Shown here piece by piece: positions 6,709-13,556 of a DNA stretch of 14,015 bases. Every line of letters starts with the position of its first letter. The first letter of the stretch is position 1. The DNA lies in contig CANMNU010000026.1 of the NCBI GenBank assembly GCA_947499175.1, forward strand, positions 1 to 14,015, read 5' to 3'. The stretch comes from Alphaproteobacteria bacterium. Lineage in GTDB: Bacteria > Pseudomonadota > Alphaproteobacteria > Paracaedibacterales > CAITNM01. The position numbers and the translations under genes are program-made. A model generated the notes under the pieces. That model did no database searches. It was not told where the DNA came from and was given only the letters and a program-made list of their open reading frames with translations.

Positions 6709-8011
6709 TTATGAAGACACTGAAGTCTCTAGATTTTTAGGACACAAAGTGTATGGATGAATCCCTTCATCATCAAGCTTTCTTTGATAATCTAAAAGAT
6801 TTTGTATGAATTGCTGCATACATTTTTTGCCTTTTTCATCAACTGCAAAATGACTGAAATCATCGGTTAACTTTGGCGAAGAAGCATTAGTTCCAAACAG
6901 TACATGCATAGCTACTTGGTGAAGACCGATTGAAGAACCTTTTCCGTCTGCCCTTACATTGGTTGGAAGGTACTGCAGCCACCCAAGATAATTAAACGTG
7001 ATACTTCCAGTCTGTGCATGTCCTACAGAAACTGTATAAATAAATAACGTAATAAGTTTTTTAACATTTTCCTTAGTTAAATCATCTGTTACATAGTTTA
7101 AAATTCCGTTGGGAATATAGGTGTTTAAATCTTTATACCATTTTTGCAATTGCTTGCAGTTTTGTAGGTTAGTATCGTCTTCATAATAATTATTAATGTA
7201 GTTGCCAACATAAGTCTCAATAATTTTCCACAAACTTAAAGCATTTTCCCGATAAGGGTAATGAAATTTAGTATCAATCATGCCGCGCTGTTTAAAGTCT
7301 TCTTTTGCATCTAGATCTTTAATTTGCAGTTCTTTTTCTATATCAGCGCAAATTTTCCCAAATGTAGAAAGGTCATAACTATATACGCTTGGCACAAAAC
7401 TTGTTTCATTTCCCAACAAAAGTTTTAGTTGAAGGTCATTGGTAGAAATGGTCATAAATTGGTGTGGATGCATTAAGCGGCGTAAGGGGTGATTTGCAGC
7501 AAGGGTATTATTGTTAACTGCAGAGAAAGTTCCTGCGACCATAAGGTGCGAGCGTATTAAGTGGTATACACTTATTCAAATAATAGATTAGCCAACTGCC
7601 AACAGTTTTTTTGACTGACTTTTCTTGTGTCGGCACATTACGTGCTGTATAAATTTTTCCAAAGGGTATTCCTAGGGTTTTCCAAGGTACAATTTCTTGT
7701 TTTTCATTTGTAGGAGTTGGAATAGATTGATTCAATTGCAAGGCTGAACTGAAAAGGTTTTGCTGTAATTTACCCCAAAACCACCTTTTAGACCAATATT
7801 TCAAACCAGGATCAAACTCTAACTTAACATTTGGCTTACCAAGCCAACTGGCCAATTTTTGCGTAAAATAACTAGAAGAATTTTCTTCTATAACAGTACG
7901 TTGAATTTGCCGGGGGTAGATAATTATATTTCCTTCTTCGTTTGTATTAATATCTGCAGCAAACATGCTTAATTGCAGCACACAGCCCAGCAAAATTAGT
8001 TTTAAATACAT
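6709..8011 (-). pseudogene. Secreted-type lipoxygenase, frameshifted and partly deleted
   Basis: Two overlapping minus-strand frames are parts of one lipoxygenase (iron dioxygenase of polyunsaturated fatty acids). The 5' frame (7514-8011) has an SD (AGGAG), a signal peptide (about 1-19), and at 90-95 ALQLNQ plus a later Pro-rich stretch matching the family's AIQLxQxPG region; W140-L141 resembles the WLLAK segment. About 7575-7590 the frame shifts. The second frame (6709-7542, readable back to about 7575) continues with HLIRSHL, HPLRRLMHPH (18-27), YPYRENALSLW (95-105), YTVSVGHAQ with the iron His175, and a C-terminal ETSVSS that aligns with the ENSVAI end of animal enzymes. The first His of the HxxxxH ligand pair falls at the shift and is missing, the Asn ligand aligns with Gly179, and the final Ile is Ser. 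There are only about 90 residues before ALQLNQ, far fewer than in known enzymes. Intervening stops in the second frame (7588-7590, 7576-7578) argue against a simple programmed shift. Known family facts come from animal and plant enzymes recalled from memory. Confidence 0.8.
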
Positions 8012-8094
8012 ATATTTCTCCTGAATATAAAAGTTTATTCACAAGTTAAATATTAATATTATTAAGTTAATAAATTATTAATTTAGGTTATTTT

Positions 8095-8205
8095 TATAAT
8101 GAAATTTTGCAACCCTTTGGTCTTGATTTAAAGCAACCAACCTTTTGGCAGGGCGGCTTGCAAATGATTGCCAGTTTAATTGATGAGCTTGATGAGTTGT
8201 GTTAA
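8095..8205 (+). pseudogene. Fragment: second copy of the pepF 3' end
   Basis: This 111-bp stretch encodes 36 residues beginning YNEILQPFGLDLKQPTF and ending ELDELC plus TAA. It matches the last 36 codons of pepF with 13 base differences by my count, only two of which change the protein (Leu to Ile, Glu to Asp). Similarity stops abruptly at 8095, where an AT-rich leader of the lipoxygenase begins. It has no start codon and no promoter of its own, so it is a remnant. Together with the end of pepF it flanks the lipoxygenase block as direct repeats. The pattern of silent differences shows that both copies were once under selection as coding sequence. Confidence 0.9.
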
Positions 8206-8209
8206 ATGA

Positions 8210-8244
8210 ACAAGGCCTAGGTTGAACTAAGCCTTGTCTTTCTT
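8210..8244 (+). terminator. Hairpin after the pepF fragment, probably its old terminator
   Basis: ACAAGGCCTAG (8210-8220) pairs with CTAAGCCTTGT (8227-8237) with a single mismatch and a 6-nt loop, followed by the pyrimidine-rich CTTTCTT. It sits 5 bp after the stop codon of the fragment, as a terminator of a former second pepF copy would. Confidence 0.55.
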
Positions 8245-8246
8245 GG

Positions 8247-8278
8247 TATGCTGCTTGTTTATTTAAGCGAGCAGCATA
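8247..8278. terminator. 9-bp inverted repeat at the 3' end of the lipoprotein gene
   Basis: TATGCTGCT (8247-8255) and AGCAGCATA (8270-8278) pair perfectly and lie 3 bp past the stop of the minus-strand lipoprotein gene. There is no T run on either side, so it may be a bidirectional or Rho-assisted stop or an mRNA-stabilising hairpin. Confidence 0.4.
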
Positions 8279-8281
8279 AAA

Positions 8282-8767
8282 TTAACCTTTCTTTATTGGG
8301 GTTACCTTCAGGTCATTTTTTGCCAAATCAACTTGAATTTCATAATCGGCACTTACATTAGTGCGGTGATCACCAGGACTTTCGTAGCGCGCAAACATTA
8401 ATGCAACAAATCCTGAGCTTTGGCTTGGGGTAATATCAAGTACTTTTGTTGATCCTGCCAGCACGTCTGTTGAAAAGACATCTAGGTCAGTCCCGGCATC
8501 TGCTTTTAGTCTATCGGCTTTTTTAAAGTAATCAGCTGCGGTCAGTTTACCAATTTCTGCAGCCAAAGCTTCTTTATAAGCAATTACAATGTGAATTTTA
8601 ACCGGTGATGTATTATTAGAGTTTTCAGCTGCTCTAAAATGTACTTTTTCAAGCCAGACTTTTGATTGTTGAATTCCCACAGCCGATTTTACCGCATCAC
8701 ACCCTACTAAAAAAAGTAAACAGGTAAATGTTGTTAAAGTTATGATTTTTCTAATTTTTATTAACAT
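8282..8767 (-). CDS. Outer-membrane-type lipoprotein, TssJ-like
   Basis: A 161-residue lipoprotein. Residues 1-22 form a charged then hydrophobic signal ending in the lipobox LVGC, so Cys23 would be lipidated; Asp follows at +2, which in enterobacteria favours the inner membrane, though that rule may not hold here. The mature part fits a small beta-sandwich. Its pattern (SPVKIHIVIAY, then a Phe-Lys-Lys-Ala-Asp segment, a Leu-Ala-Gly-Ser-Thr turn and a VALMFARYESPGDHR strand near the end) resembles the TssJ lipoprotein of type VI secretion, and the length is right. I rate this as a resemblance, not a firm assignment: no other secretion gene is in the window. The gene stands alone, with AAAGG just before the ATG, divergent from the zincin-like gene. 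Confidence 0.85.
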   Translation of the reverse strand: MLIKIRKIITLTTFTCLLFLVGCDAVKSAVGIQQSKVWLEKVHFRAAENSNNTSPVKIHIVIAYKEALAAEIGKLTAADYFKKADRLKADAGTDLDVFSTDVLAGSTKVLDITPSQSSGFVALMFARYESPGDHRTNVSADYEIQVDLAKNDLKVTPIKKG

Positions 8768-8852
8768 ATTGTGCCTTTGTTTTTTATTAACTTTTTTCCT
8801 ATATAACTTAGTTATTAGATCATGTGTTTTGAAAAATTCAAAAGGGTTTTAG

Positions 8853-9284
8853 ATGACTATCAATGAAGTAGATTTTTTCCAGCTGCCAGCCATTGCTGAA
8901 ATATATGATTTTGCCTATGAAAGCTTACAAAAATTACCTTCATCATTTCGTATGCATCTGAAAAATTTTGTAATAGAAGTTAAAAATTTTGCTGAAAGTG
9001 AAGTCTTAGAAGAACTATGTATGAAAGATCGTTATGATCTTTTGGGGTTGTATCGCGGGGTACCTGTGCCATTAAAGAAGAAATCTAGGCGTAAGCAGCT
9101 TGATATTATATACCTGTATCGTTGTCCTTTAATTCGCCATGCAGTGGAAAATCGTGAAGATGTTAAGTTACTCGTGCACCACGTACTGATTAATGAAATT
9201 GCCCACCACTTTGGTTGCACAGCTCATGAAATGACATGGATGCAACAGTATTCTAAATTTTCTAAAAATGATGTGGTTACTTAA
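8853..9284 (+). CDS. Zincin-like metallopeptidase family protein with altered HExxH motif
   Basis: A 143-residue protein of the small zincin-like family (Pfam Zincin_1 type) common in alphaproteobacteria. It shows the family pattern: LPSSFRMHLKNFVIEVKNFA (28-47), LLGLYRGVPVPLK (63-75), IIYLYRCPLIR (85-95), and then VLINEIAHHFG (111-121), where VLVHEIGHHFG-like sequence is usual. The first zinc ligand His of HExxH is Asn114 (codon AAT, one base from CAT); Glu115 and His118 remain. The frame is intact and the rest is well preserved, so the protein is probably made, but zinc binding or catalysis is in doubt. AAAGGG lies 6 nt before the ATG. The gene converges on pgk and overlaps its 3' end by 8 bp. 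Confidence 0.88.
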   Translation: MTINEVDFFQLPAIAEIYDFAYESLQKLPSSFRMHLKNFVIEVKNFAESEVLEELCMKDRYDLLGLYRGVPVPLKKKSRRKQLDIIYLYRCPLIRHAVENREDVKLLVHHVLINEIAHHFGCTAHEMTWMQQYSKFSKNDVVT

Positions 9285-10503
9285 TATTTTTTTTTAGAGC
9301 CTCAACCCCAGGTAAGCTTTTACCCTCAAGACATTCTAAAAATGCCCCACCAGCAGTTGAAATATATGAAAAATTAGGTTTAGCTTCTTTTATATTTTTG
9401 GCCATTGAAATTACAGCAAGTGTATCACCGCCACCTACTATGCTTTTAATCTTTTGTGCCTCAGTAAGCGCTGCAATTTTTTTGGCAATTTCGATTGAAC
9501 CATTAGCAAATGGTGGTACTTCATAAACCCCAACTGGCCCATTCCATAAAACAGTTTTACATATTTCAAGAGTGTTTATAAGTTTTTGTAATGTTTTTGG
9601 TCCAATATCATACATTGCTTGTTCAAGTTCAATTTTGCCAATATCTACAATTTGAGTTGCTGCATTAGGTATTAATTTATTTGAAACTATGGCATCAGTT
9701 GGTAGTATTAATTGGCATTTACTGGTTTTTGCTTTTTGCAAAATAGTCTCAGCAATGCCTAAGCGGTCATTTTCAACCAGTGATCCACCCATTTTGTGCC
9801 CCATAGCACATAACAAAGTGTTAGCGATTCCTCCGCCCAAAAACAAGTAATCAAGTTTGTTTAAAAGGTTTAACAGTAAATCAATTTTAGTTGATACTTT
9901 GCTACCTGCAACTATACCAATTACAGGCCGTTCAGGTTTTTCTAAGCATGTTTCAATTGCTGTTACTTCTGCTTCAAAACTTAAGCCTGCGAAAGAGTCT
10001 AGATATTGTGTAATGCCAACCACAGAACTGTGAGCACGGTGACTACATGAAAATGCATCGTTTACAAAAATATCTCCAAGGCTTGCCAATGTTTTGGAAA
10101 AATTAGCATCGTTTGCTTCTTCACCACTGTAAAAACGCACATTTTCTGCCATAATGACTGAGCAATTTGGGGTTGCTTCAAGCGCTGTTTTAAGCTCGAC
10201 TCCTATTGCAGCTTTTGAAAAAATTATAGAATGCCCTAGTAATTTTTGCAGGGCTTCAGCTATGGGACGTAGGCTATCCTTATTGCTAAATTCTTTAGGT
10301 GTTTTTAGCTTGGGTCTGCCTAAATGTGATAGTATAACAACGTATCTTGGATTTGATGATAATATTTTTTTTAAAGTAGGTAATATTCTTTCAATGCGTG
10401 TTGTATCTATTATTCTACCATTATGTAGCGGTAGGTTTAAATCCAGACGAACAATAACACGCTTATCTTGGAAAATTACATTGTTAATAGTTGCAATCGT
10501 CAT
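9277..10503 (-). CDS. pgk: Phosphoglycerate kinase
   Basis: Pgk transfers phosphate from 1,3-bisphosphoglycerate to ADP in glycolysis, and runs in reverse in gluconeogenesis. The 408-residue length is normal. Family motifs in order: VRLDLNLPLHNG (18-29), SHLGRP (59-64), ENVRFYSGEE (120-129), VNDAFSCSHRAHSS (147-160) binding substrate, GSKVSTKI (200-207), GGGIANTL (223-230), NGPVGVYE (321-328) and the nucleotide-loop GGGDT (357-361). FSCSHRAH departs slightly from the usual FGTAHRAH, without loss of the charged residues. No clear ribosome binding site precedes the ATG. In many alphaproteobacteria pgk follows gap; here it stands alone. It overlaps the convergent zincin-like gene by 8 bp. Confidence 0.97.
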   Translation of the reverse strand: MTIATINNVIFQDKRVIVRLDLNLPLHNGRIIDTTRIERILPTLKKILSSNPRYVVILSHLGRPKLKTPKEFSNKDSLRPIAEALQKLLGHSIIFSKAAIGVELKTALEATPNCSVIMAENVRFYSGEEANDANFSKTLASLGDIFVNDAFSCSHRAHSSVVGITQYLDSFAGLSFEAEVTAIETCLEKPERPVIGIVAGSKVSTKIDLLLNLLNKLDYLFLGGGIANTLLCAMGHKMGGSLVENDRLGIAETILQKAKTSKCQLILPTDAIVSNKLIPNAATQIVDIGKIELEQAMYDIGPKTLQKLINTLEICKTVLWNGPVGVYEVPPFANGSIEIAKKIAALTEAQKIKSIVGGGDTLAVISMAKNIKEAKPNFSYISTAGGAFLECLEGKSLPGVEALKKNIK

Positions 10504-10595
10504 GAATTTTTAACAAAAGTATTTTATGTATTATTCAATAAAAATAGTCCCTTGAATAGGGTGCTGTCATCTAGGTAAATTTTTACAACGGCCAA

Positions 10596-11711
10596 TCACC
10601 CCAGTACAATCAAATTTGCGCTGGGGCGGTGAATAGCTTGGTTGAGTTCAAGCTCACTTAATGCAATTAGTACTTGTTCAGTTGGGTAGTTATCTAGGTA
10701 CTTTAATAAATCTTCCACCTTTACTGGAGTGTGGTTTAAAAAATTAAGAATTTCGTGGGTGACTGAATCAGAAGCTTGTAAAGTTATAGCTGTAGATGGC
10801 TTTATTGAATTAACTAAAGTTGGTTTGGTTTTGTTAATAGGAATTTGTTCAATAACTTCAGCTGCATTATCTAGTAAAAATGCCCCATCTTTGATTAATT
10901 GGTTTGATCCTTTGGTGCGTGGGTCATACGGGTGTCCAGGGCATGCAAAAATTGGCAATCCCAAATCAAGACCGTATTTAGCTGTAAGTAGCGAACCTGA
11001 TTTTAAAGCGGCTTCAATTATGCAAATACCACTACTTAAAGCTGCAATAATTCGATTGCGTCTTGGAAATAAGTCTGCTGTTGGTTCAACTCCAGGCGGC
11101 ATTTCAGAGATTACCAAGTGATTTTGGCACATTTGTTCGTAAAGTTTGGCGTTCTCTTTTGGGTATAGCCTATCAACGCCACCAGCCAAAACTGCAATGG
11201 TACGTCTTTCTAAGGCACCTTGGTGTGCTGCTTTATCAATTCCCCTTGCTAGGCCAGAAACAATTGTAAATCCATATTCACTTAGTTGCTGACTTAGATC
11301 CTTTGCAAATTTAATTCCATGAAATGAGGCATTCCTGCCACCAACAATTGCCATTTGTGAATGTTGCATAAAATCAACGCTGCCCTTTGCCCAAATTAAT
11401 GGTGGGGCATCATGTAAATTTTTTAATTGTTTTGGAAAATTGCTTTGCCAAAAACCTATGCAGATTATTCCAAGATCAGCGTTACTTTGGATTTCAGCCA
11501 TGCTTGATTCAAAACTTTTAATGCCAAAATTGTTTTGAAAGCTTTTAAATGTTGCTTCAATTTCCTTAAATTCATTCAATTTCTTCCAAAAACTTACAGG
11601 ACCAACTCTTGGAAGTTTAAGAATTTGATGAATCATCGCTTGTTTTTGTTGTTCTGTGATTGCCAAAGTAATAATTTTAAGCCTACGATTAACTAAGATA
11701 AGTTTAACCAT
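10596..11711 (-). CDS. dprA: DNA processing protein DprA
   Basis: DprA protects incoming single-stranded DNA and loads RecA during natural transformation; it is also widely kept in bacteria not known to be competent. The 371-residue product has an N-terminal helical region (about 20-60), a Rossmann-like core (about 107-290) with IVGGRNAS (122-129), IVSGLARGID (150-159), TIAVLAGGVDRLYP (171-184), FPRRNRIIAALS (215-226) and SGSLLTA (238-244), and a C-terminal winged-helix domain (about 312-371). The ATG at 11711 is used; the family similarity starts only around residue 17, so a TTG at codon 16 is a possible alternative. It is divergent from the sixA-like gene, with only 24 bp between them. Downstream there is only a weak hairpin. 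Confidence 0.95.
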   Translation of the reverse strand: MVKLILVNRRLKIITLAITEQQKQAMIHQILKLPRVGPVSFWKKLNEFKEIEATFKSFQNNFGIKSFESSMAEIQSNADLGIICIGFWQSNFPKQLKNLHDAPPLIWAKGSVDFMQHSQMAIVGGRNASFHGIKFAKDLSQQLSEYGFTIVSGLARGIDKAAHQGALERRTIAVLAGGVDRLYPKENAKLYEQMCQNHLVISEMPPGVEPTADLFPRRNRIIAALSSGICIIEAALKSGSLLTAKYGLDLGLPIFACPGHPYDPRTKGSNQLIKDGAFLLDNAAEVIEQIPINKTKPTLVNSIKPSTAITLQASDSVTHEILNFLNHTPVKVEDLLKYLDNYPTEQVLIALSELELNQAIHRPSANLIVLG

Positions 11712-11735
11712 AATACATTAACGAAGTTATAATTT

Positions 11736-12224
11736 ATGTTGCGTAGACTGATTTTTATGCGCCATGCTGAAGCGCAAATGATCCAATATGGTAAGCCTGA
11801 TAAAGATCGGGCTATTACTATGGAAGGTATGAACCAACTTGAGGCTTTGCGTTTAAAGCTTAAGGGTAGGCTGTCTGGTGTTGATTATGTTATTTGCTCA
11901 AATGCTAGACGTACTCGCCAAACTTTAGAGGGTATTAAAGCATTATTGCCAGCTAATGTTGAGGTTGCGTTTGACGATGGTCTATATCAAGGTGACCAAA
12001 ATTTGATTTGGGAACTCATCACAGGGGTTGATTCCAAGTACAGTGGAATTTTGGTTATTGCTCACAATCCTGGGATATCACAGGTTGTGCAATGGATTGC
12101 TGATTTAGGTGGCAGATCAATCAGGCAAATTCCAACTGGTGGTTTGGCTATATGCAGCACAAAATCAAACTGGAGTGATATCTTGGCACCAAAATTATCT
12201 TTAGATGAATTTATTCAGCCGTAA
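11736..12224 (+). CDS. SixA-type histidine phosphatase family protein
   Basis: A 162-residue member of the histidine phosphatase (phosphoglycerate mutase-like) superfamily in the short SixA branch, whose E. coli member dephosphorylates histidine phosphotransfer proteins. The catalytic RHAEA is at 9-13 (His10 being the phosphorylated nucleophile), SNARRTRQT at 55-63 supplies the second Arg, and IAHNPGIS at 108-115 the second catalytic His110. There is no SD before the ATG. A TATAAT ends two bases upstream of the start, too close to serve this start unless the mRNA is leaderless. The substrate in this organism cannot be inferred. Confidence 0.92.
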   Translation: MLRRLIFMRHAEAQMIQYGKPDKDRAITMEGMNQLEALRLKLKGRLSGVDYVICSNARRTRQTLEGIKALLPANVEVAFDDGLYQGDQNLIWELITGVDSKYSGILVIAHNPGISQVVQWIADLGGRSIRQIPTGGLAICSTKSNWSDILAPKLSLDEFIQP

Positions 12225-12240
12225 AAAACTGATTTTTTCA

Positions 12241-12270
12241 TTGACCTATATGGCTGAAGGTCGGTATAAA
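12241..12270 (+). promoter_or_regulatory. Promoter of tRNA-His
   Basis: TTGACC (12241-12246), 18 bp, TATAAA (12265-12270). The predicted start falls within a few bases of the mature 5' end of the tRNA, giving almost no leader. Confidence 0.65.
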
Positions 12271-12278
12271 AGACTTAT

Positions 12279-12356
12279 GGCGGGTGTAGCTCAGTTGGTT
12301 AGAGCGCTAGGTTGTGGTCCTAGAGGTCGCGGGTTCGAGCCCCGTTACTCGCCCCA
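12279..12356 (+). tRNA. tRNA-His (anticodon GTG)
   Basis: A full cloverleaf: acceptor GCGGGTG (12280-12286) with TACTCGC (12346-12352), a D-arm starting with GCTC at 12289, anticodon stem CTAGG/CCTAG (12307-12311, 12319-12323) with loop TTGTGGT carrying GTG at 12314-12316, and a T-arm GCGGG/CCCGT with TTCGAGC. The extra 5' G typical of tRNA-His (G-1, 12279) is encoded opposite C73 (12353), and CCA (12354-12356) is encoded too. A run of six T follows directly (12357-12362) and may end transcription. Confidence 0.98.
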
Positions 12357-12381
12357 TTTTTTCCTTATTATGTTTTAGCAA

Positions 12382-12861
12382 ATGAAAAATGATGCTTTAT
12401 ACAGACCGTGCGTTGGTATTGTTTTATTTAACCAAGATAAAAAGGTATTTATAGCACAAAGGCTAGATGGCCATAAATTAGGGTGGCCTGACTCTTGGCA
12501 ATTTCCCCAAGGTGGAATTGAAGAAGAGGAAGAGCTGGCCGTCGCAGCCTTACGTGAGCTAAAAGAAGAAACTGGCATTGATGAAGTTGAAATTATTGCT
12601 GAAATGCCGCACTGGCTTTATTACGATTTGCCAAAGGATTTAATAGCTAAAATCTGGCAAGGTAAGTACAAAGGGCAAAAGCAAAAATGGTTTTTACTAA
12701 AATTCTTAGGAAATGATTCTCAGATTAATTTAGCACAAGATCACGCGGAATTTCATAAATTTGAGTGGGTTGATATAGATGAATCTATTAACCGGGTTGT
12801 TCCTTTTAAATTGGATGTTTATAAAGAGTTAGTGGATTATTTTCGAGATTGGTTTAAATGA
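12382..12861 (+). CDS. rppH: RNA pyrophosphohydrolase (Nudix)
   Basis: RppH removes pyrophosphate from the 5' triphosphate of mRNAs and so starts RNase E-dependent decay. The 159-residue protein has YRPCVGIVLFN (7-17) and WQFPQGGI (39-46); the Nudix box begins at the first Gly of QGGI and runs through RELKEETGI (58-66). The RppH-specific segments WLYYDLP (78-84) and KYKGQKQKWFLLKF (95-108) are present. The homologue in some intracellular alphaproteobacteria is called IalA, invasion-associated. There is no SD; the ATG comes 25 bp after the tRNA-His CCA, so it may be read through from the tRNA promoter or from a TATTAT at 12366-12371. Its stop overlaps the next start in ATGA, which suggests coupled translation. 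Confidence 0.95.
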   Translation: MKNDALYRPCVGIVLFNQDKKVFIAQRLDGHKLGWPDSWQFPQGGIEEEEELAVAALRELKEETGIDEVEIIAEMPHWLYYDLPKDLIAKIWQGKYKGQKQKWFLLKFLGNDSQINLAQDHAEFHKFEWVDIDESINRVVPFKLDVYKELVDYFRDWFK

Positions 12862-13556
12862 TTACAGCAGCTGTTATTGTAATTGGTGATGAAATATTAT
12901 CAGGTCGCACCCAAGATGCCAACTTGAATTACATTGCTCTTGGCTTAAGGTCATCCGGAATTGATCTACAAGAATGCAGGGTTGTTCCAGATAAGGAAGA
13001 TGCAATTATTGAAGCTGTTCAAGACTTAAGTAAGCGTAACACATATGTTTTTACCACAGGTGGTATAGGCAGTACTCACGATGACATCACCTCAGCTAGT
13101 GTGGCCAAAGCTTTTAATAAAGCAGTTGTTGTGCATGAAGATGCTTTAAAATTACTTGAATCTTATTACGGAGATAATATTAACAATGCAAGACGCCGCA
13201 TGGCATTAGCGGCTGATGGTGCCATATTGCATGAACGTATGGTATTTCAAATTGAAAATGTATTTATTCTGGCTGGTATTCCAAGAGTAATGCGCGAAAT
13301 GTTTGATAATTTGTTGCCAAAGTTGCAGCATGGAGAACCCATTCTTTCGATTTCTCTTAAATCACTTATTCTTGAAAATGACTTAGCTGATGAACTTATT
13401 GAAATTCAAAAAAACACTAGTGATGTTACAATCGGCAGCTATCCATTTTATGAAGAAAATAACAAAGGCACTTGCTTAGTGGCAACATCACGTAATGCCA
13501 CAAAACTTGCAATTGTTGAAAAACAGCTACAAGCTTTGATTGATAGTAAGTCTTAA
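12858..13556 (+). CDS. CinA-N / molybdopterin-binding-domain protein
   Basis: A 232-residue stand-alone version of the MoaB/Mog-like fold that forms the N-terminal part of CinA. The signatures are VIGDEILSGRTQDAN (8-22) and FTTGGIGSTHDDIT (65-78), with a less conserved tail (about 170-232). Many alphaproteobacteria carry this short form, usually annotated as competence/damage-inducible CinA-like or molybdopterin-binding; the activity of the short form is not established, although full CinA proteins have nucleotide or NMN-related hydrolase activities. Translation is coupled to rppH by the ATGA overlap. The gene ends one base before the stop of the convergent permease gene. No molybdenum cofactor genes are in the window. 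Confidence 0.88.
   Translation: MITAAVIVIGDEILSGRTQDANLNYIALGLRSSGIDLQECRVVPDKEDAIIEAVQDLSKRNTYVFTTGGIGSTHDDITSASVAKAFNKAVVVHEDALKLLESYYGDNINNARRRMALAADGAILHERMVFQIENVFILAGIPRVMREMFDNLLPKLQHGEPILSISLKSLILENDLADELIEIQKNTSDVTIGSYPFYEENNKGTCLVATSRNATKLAIVEKQLQALIDSKS

Noticed and set aside
6546..6740. 64-codon frame starting at the promoter before the palindrome
   Set aside because: It translates the palindromic repeat, has no ribosome binding site, resembles no family known to me, and overlaps the lipoxygenase 3' end.
7540..7612. Programmed ribosomal frameshift in the lipoxygenase, for example at the run of seven A (minus strand, 7606-7612)
   Set aside because: The second frame has stops at 7588-7590 and 7576-7578 between the A run and the conserved region, and residues including the first iron His are missing, so a deletion or decay fits better.
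10154..10513. Plus-strand frames inside pgk, fabH, plsX, dprA and pepF
   Set aside because: They lie opposite or within well-conserved genes, have no family resemblance and no ribosome binding sites; they are shadows.
11728..11733. Perfect TATAAT just before the sixA-like start as its promoter
   Set aside because: The transcript would begin after the chosen ATG; using the next ATG (codon 8) would remove the first beta strand before RHAEA, and the -35 region is poor.
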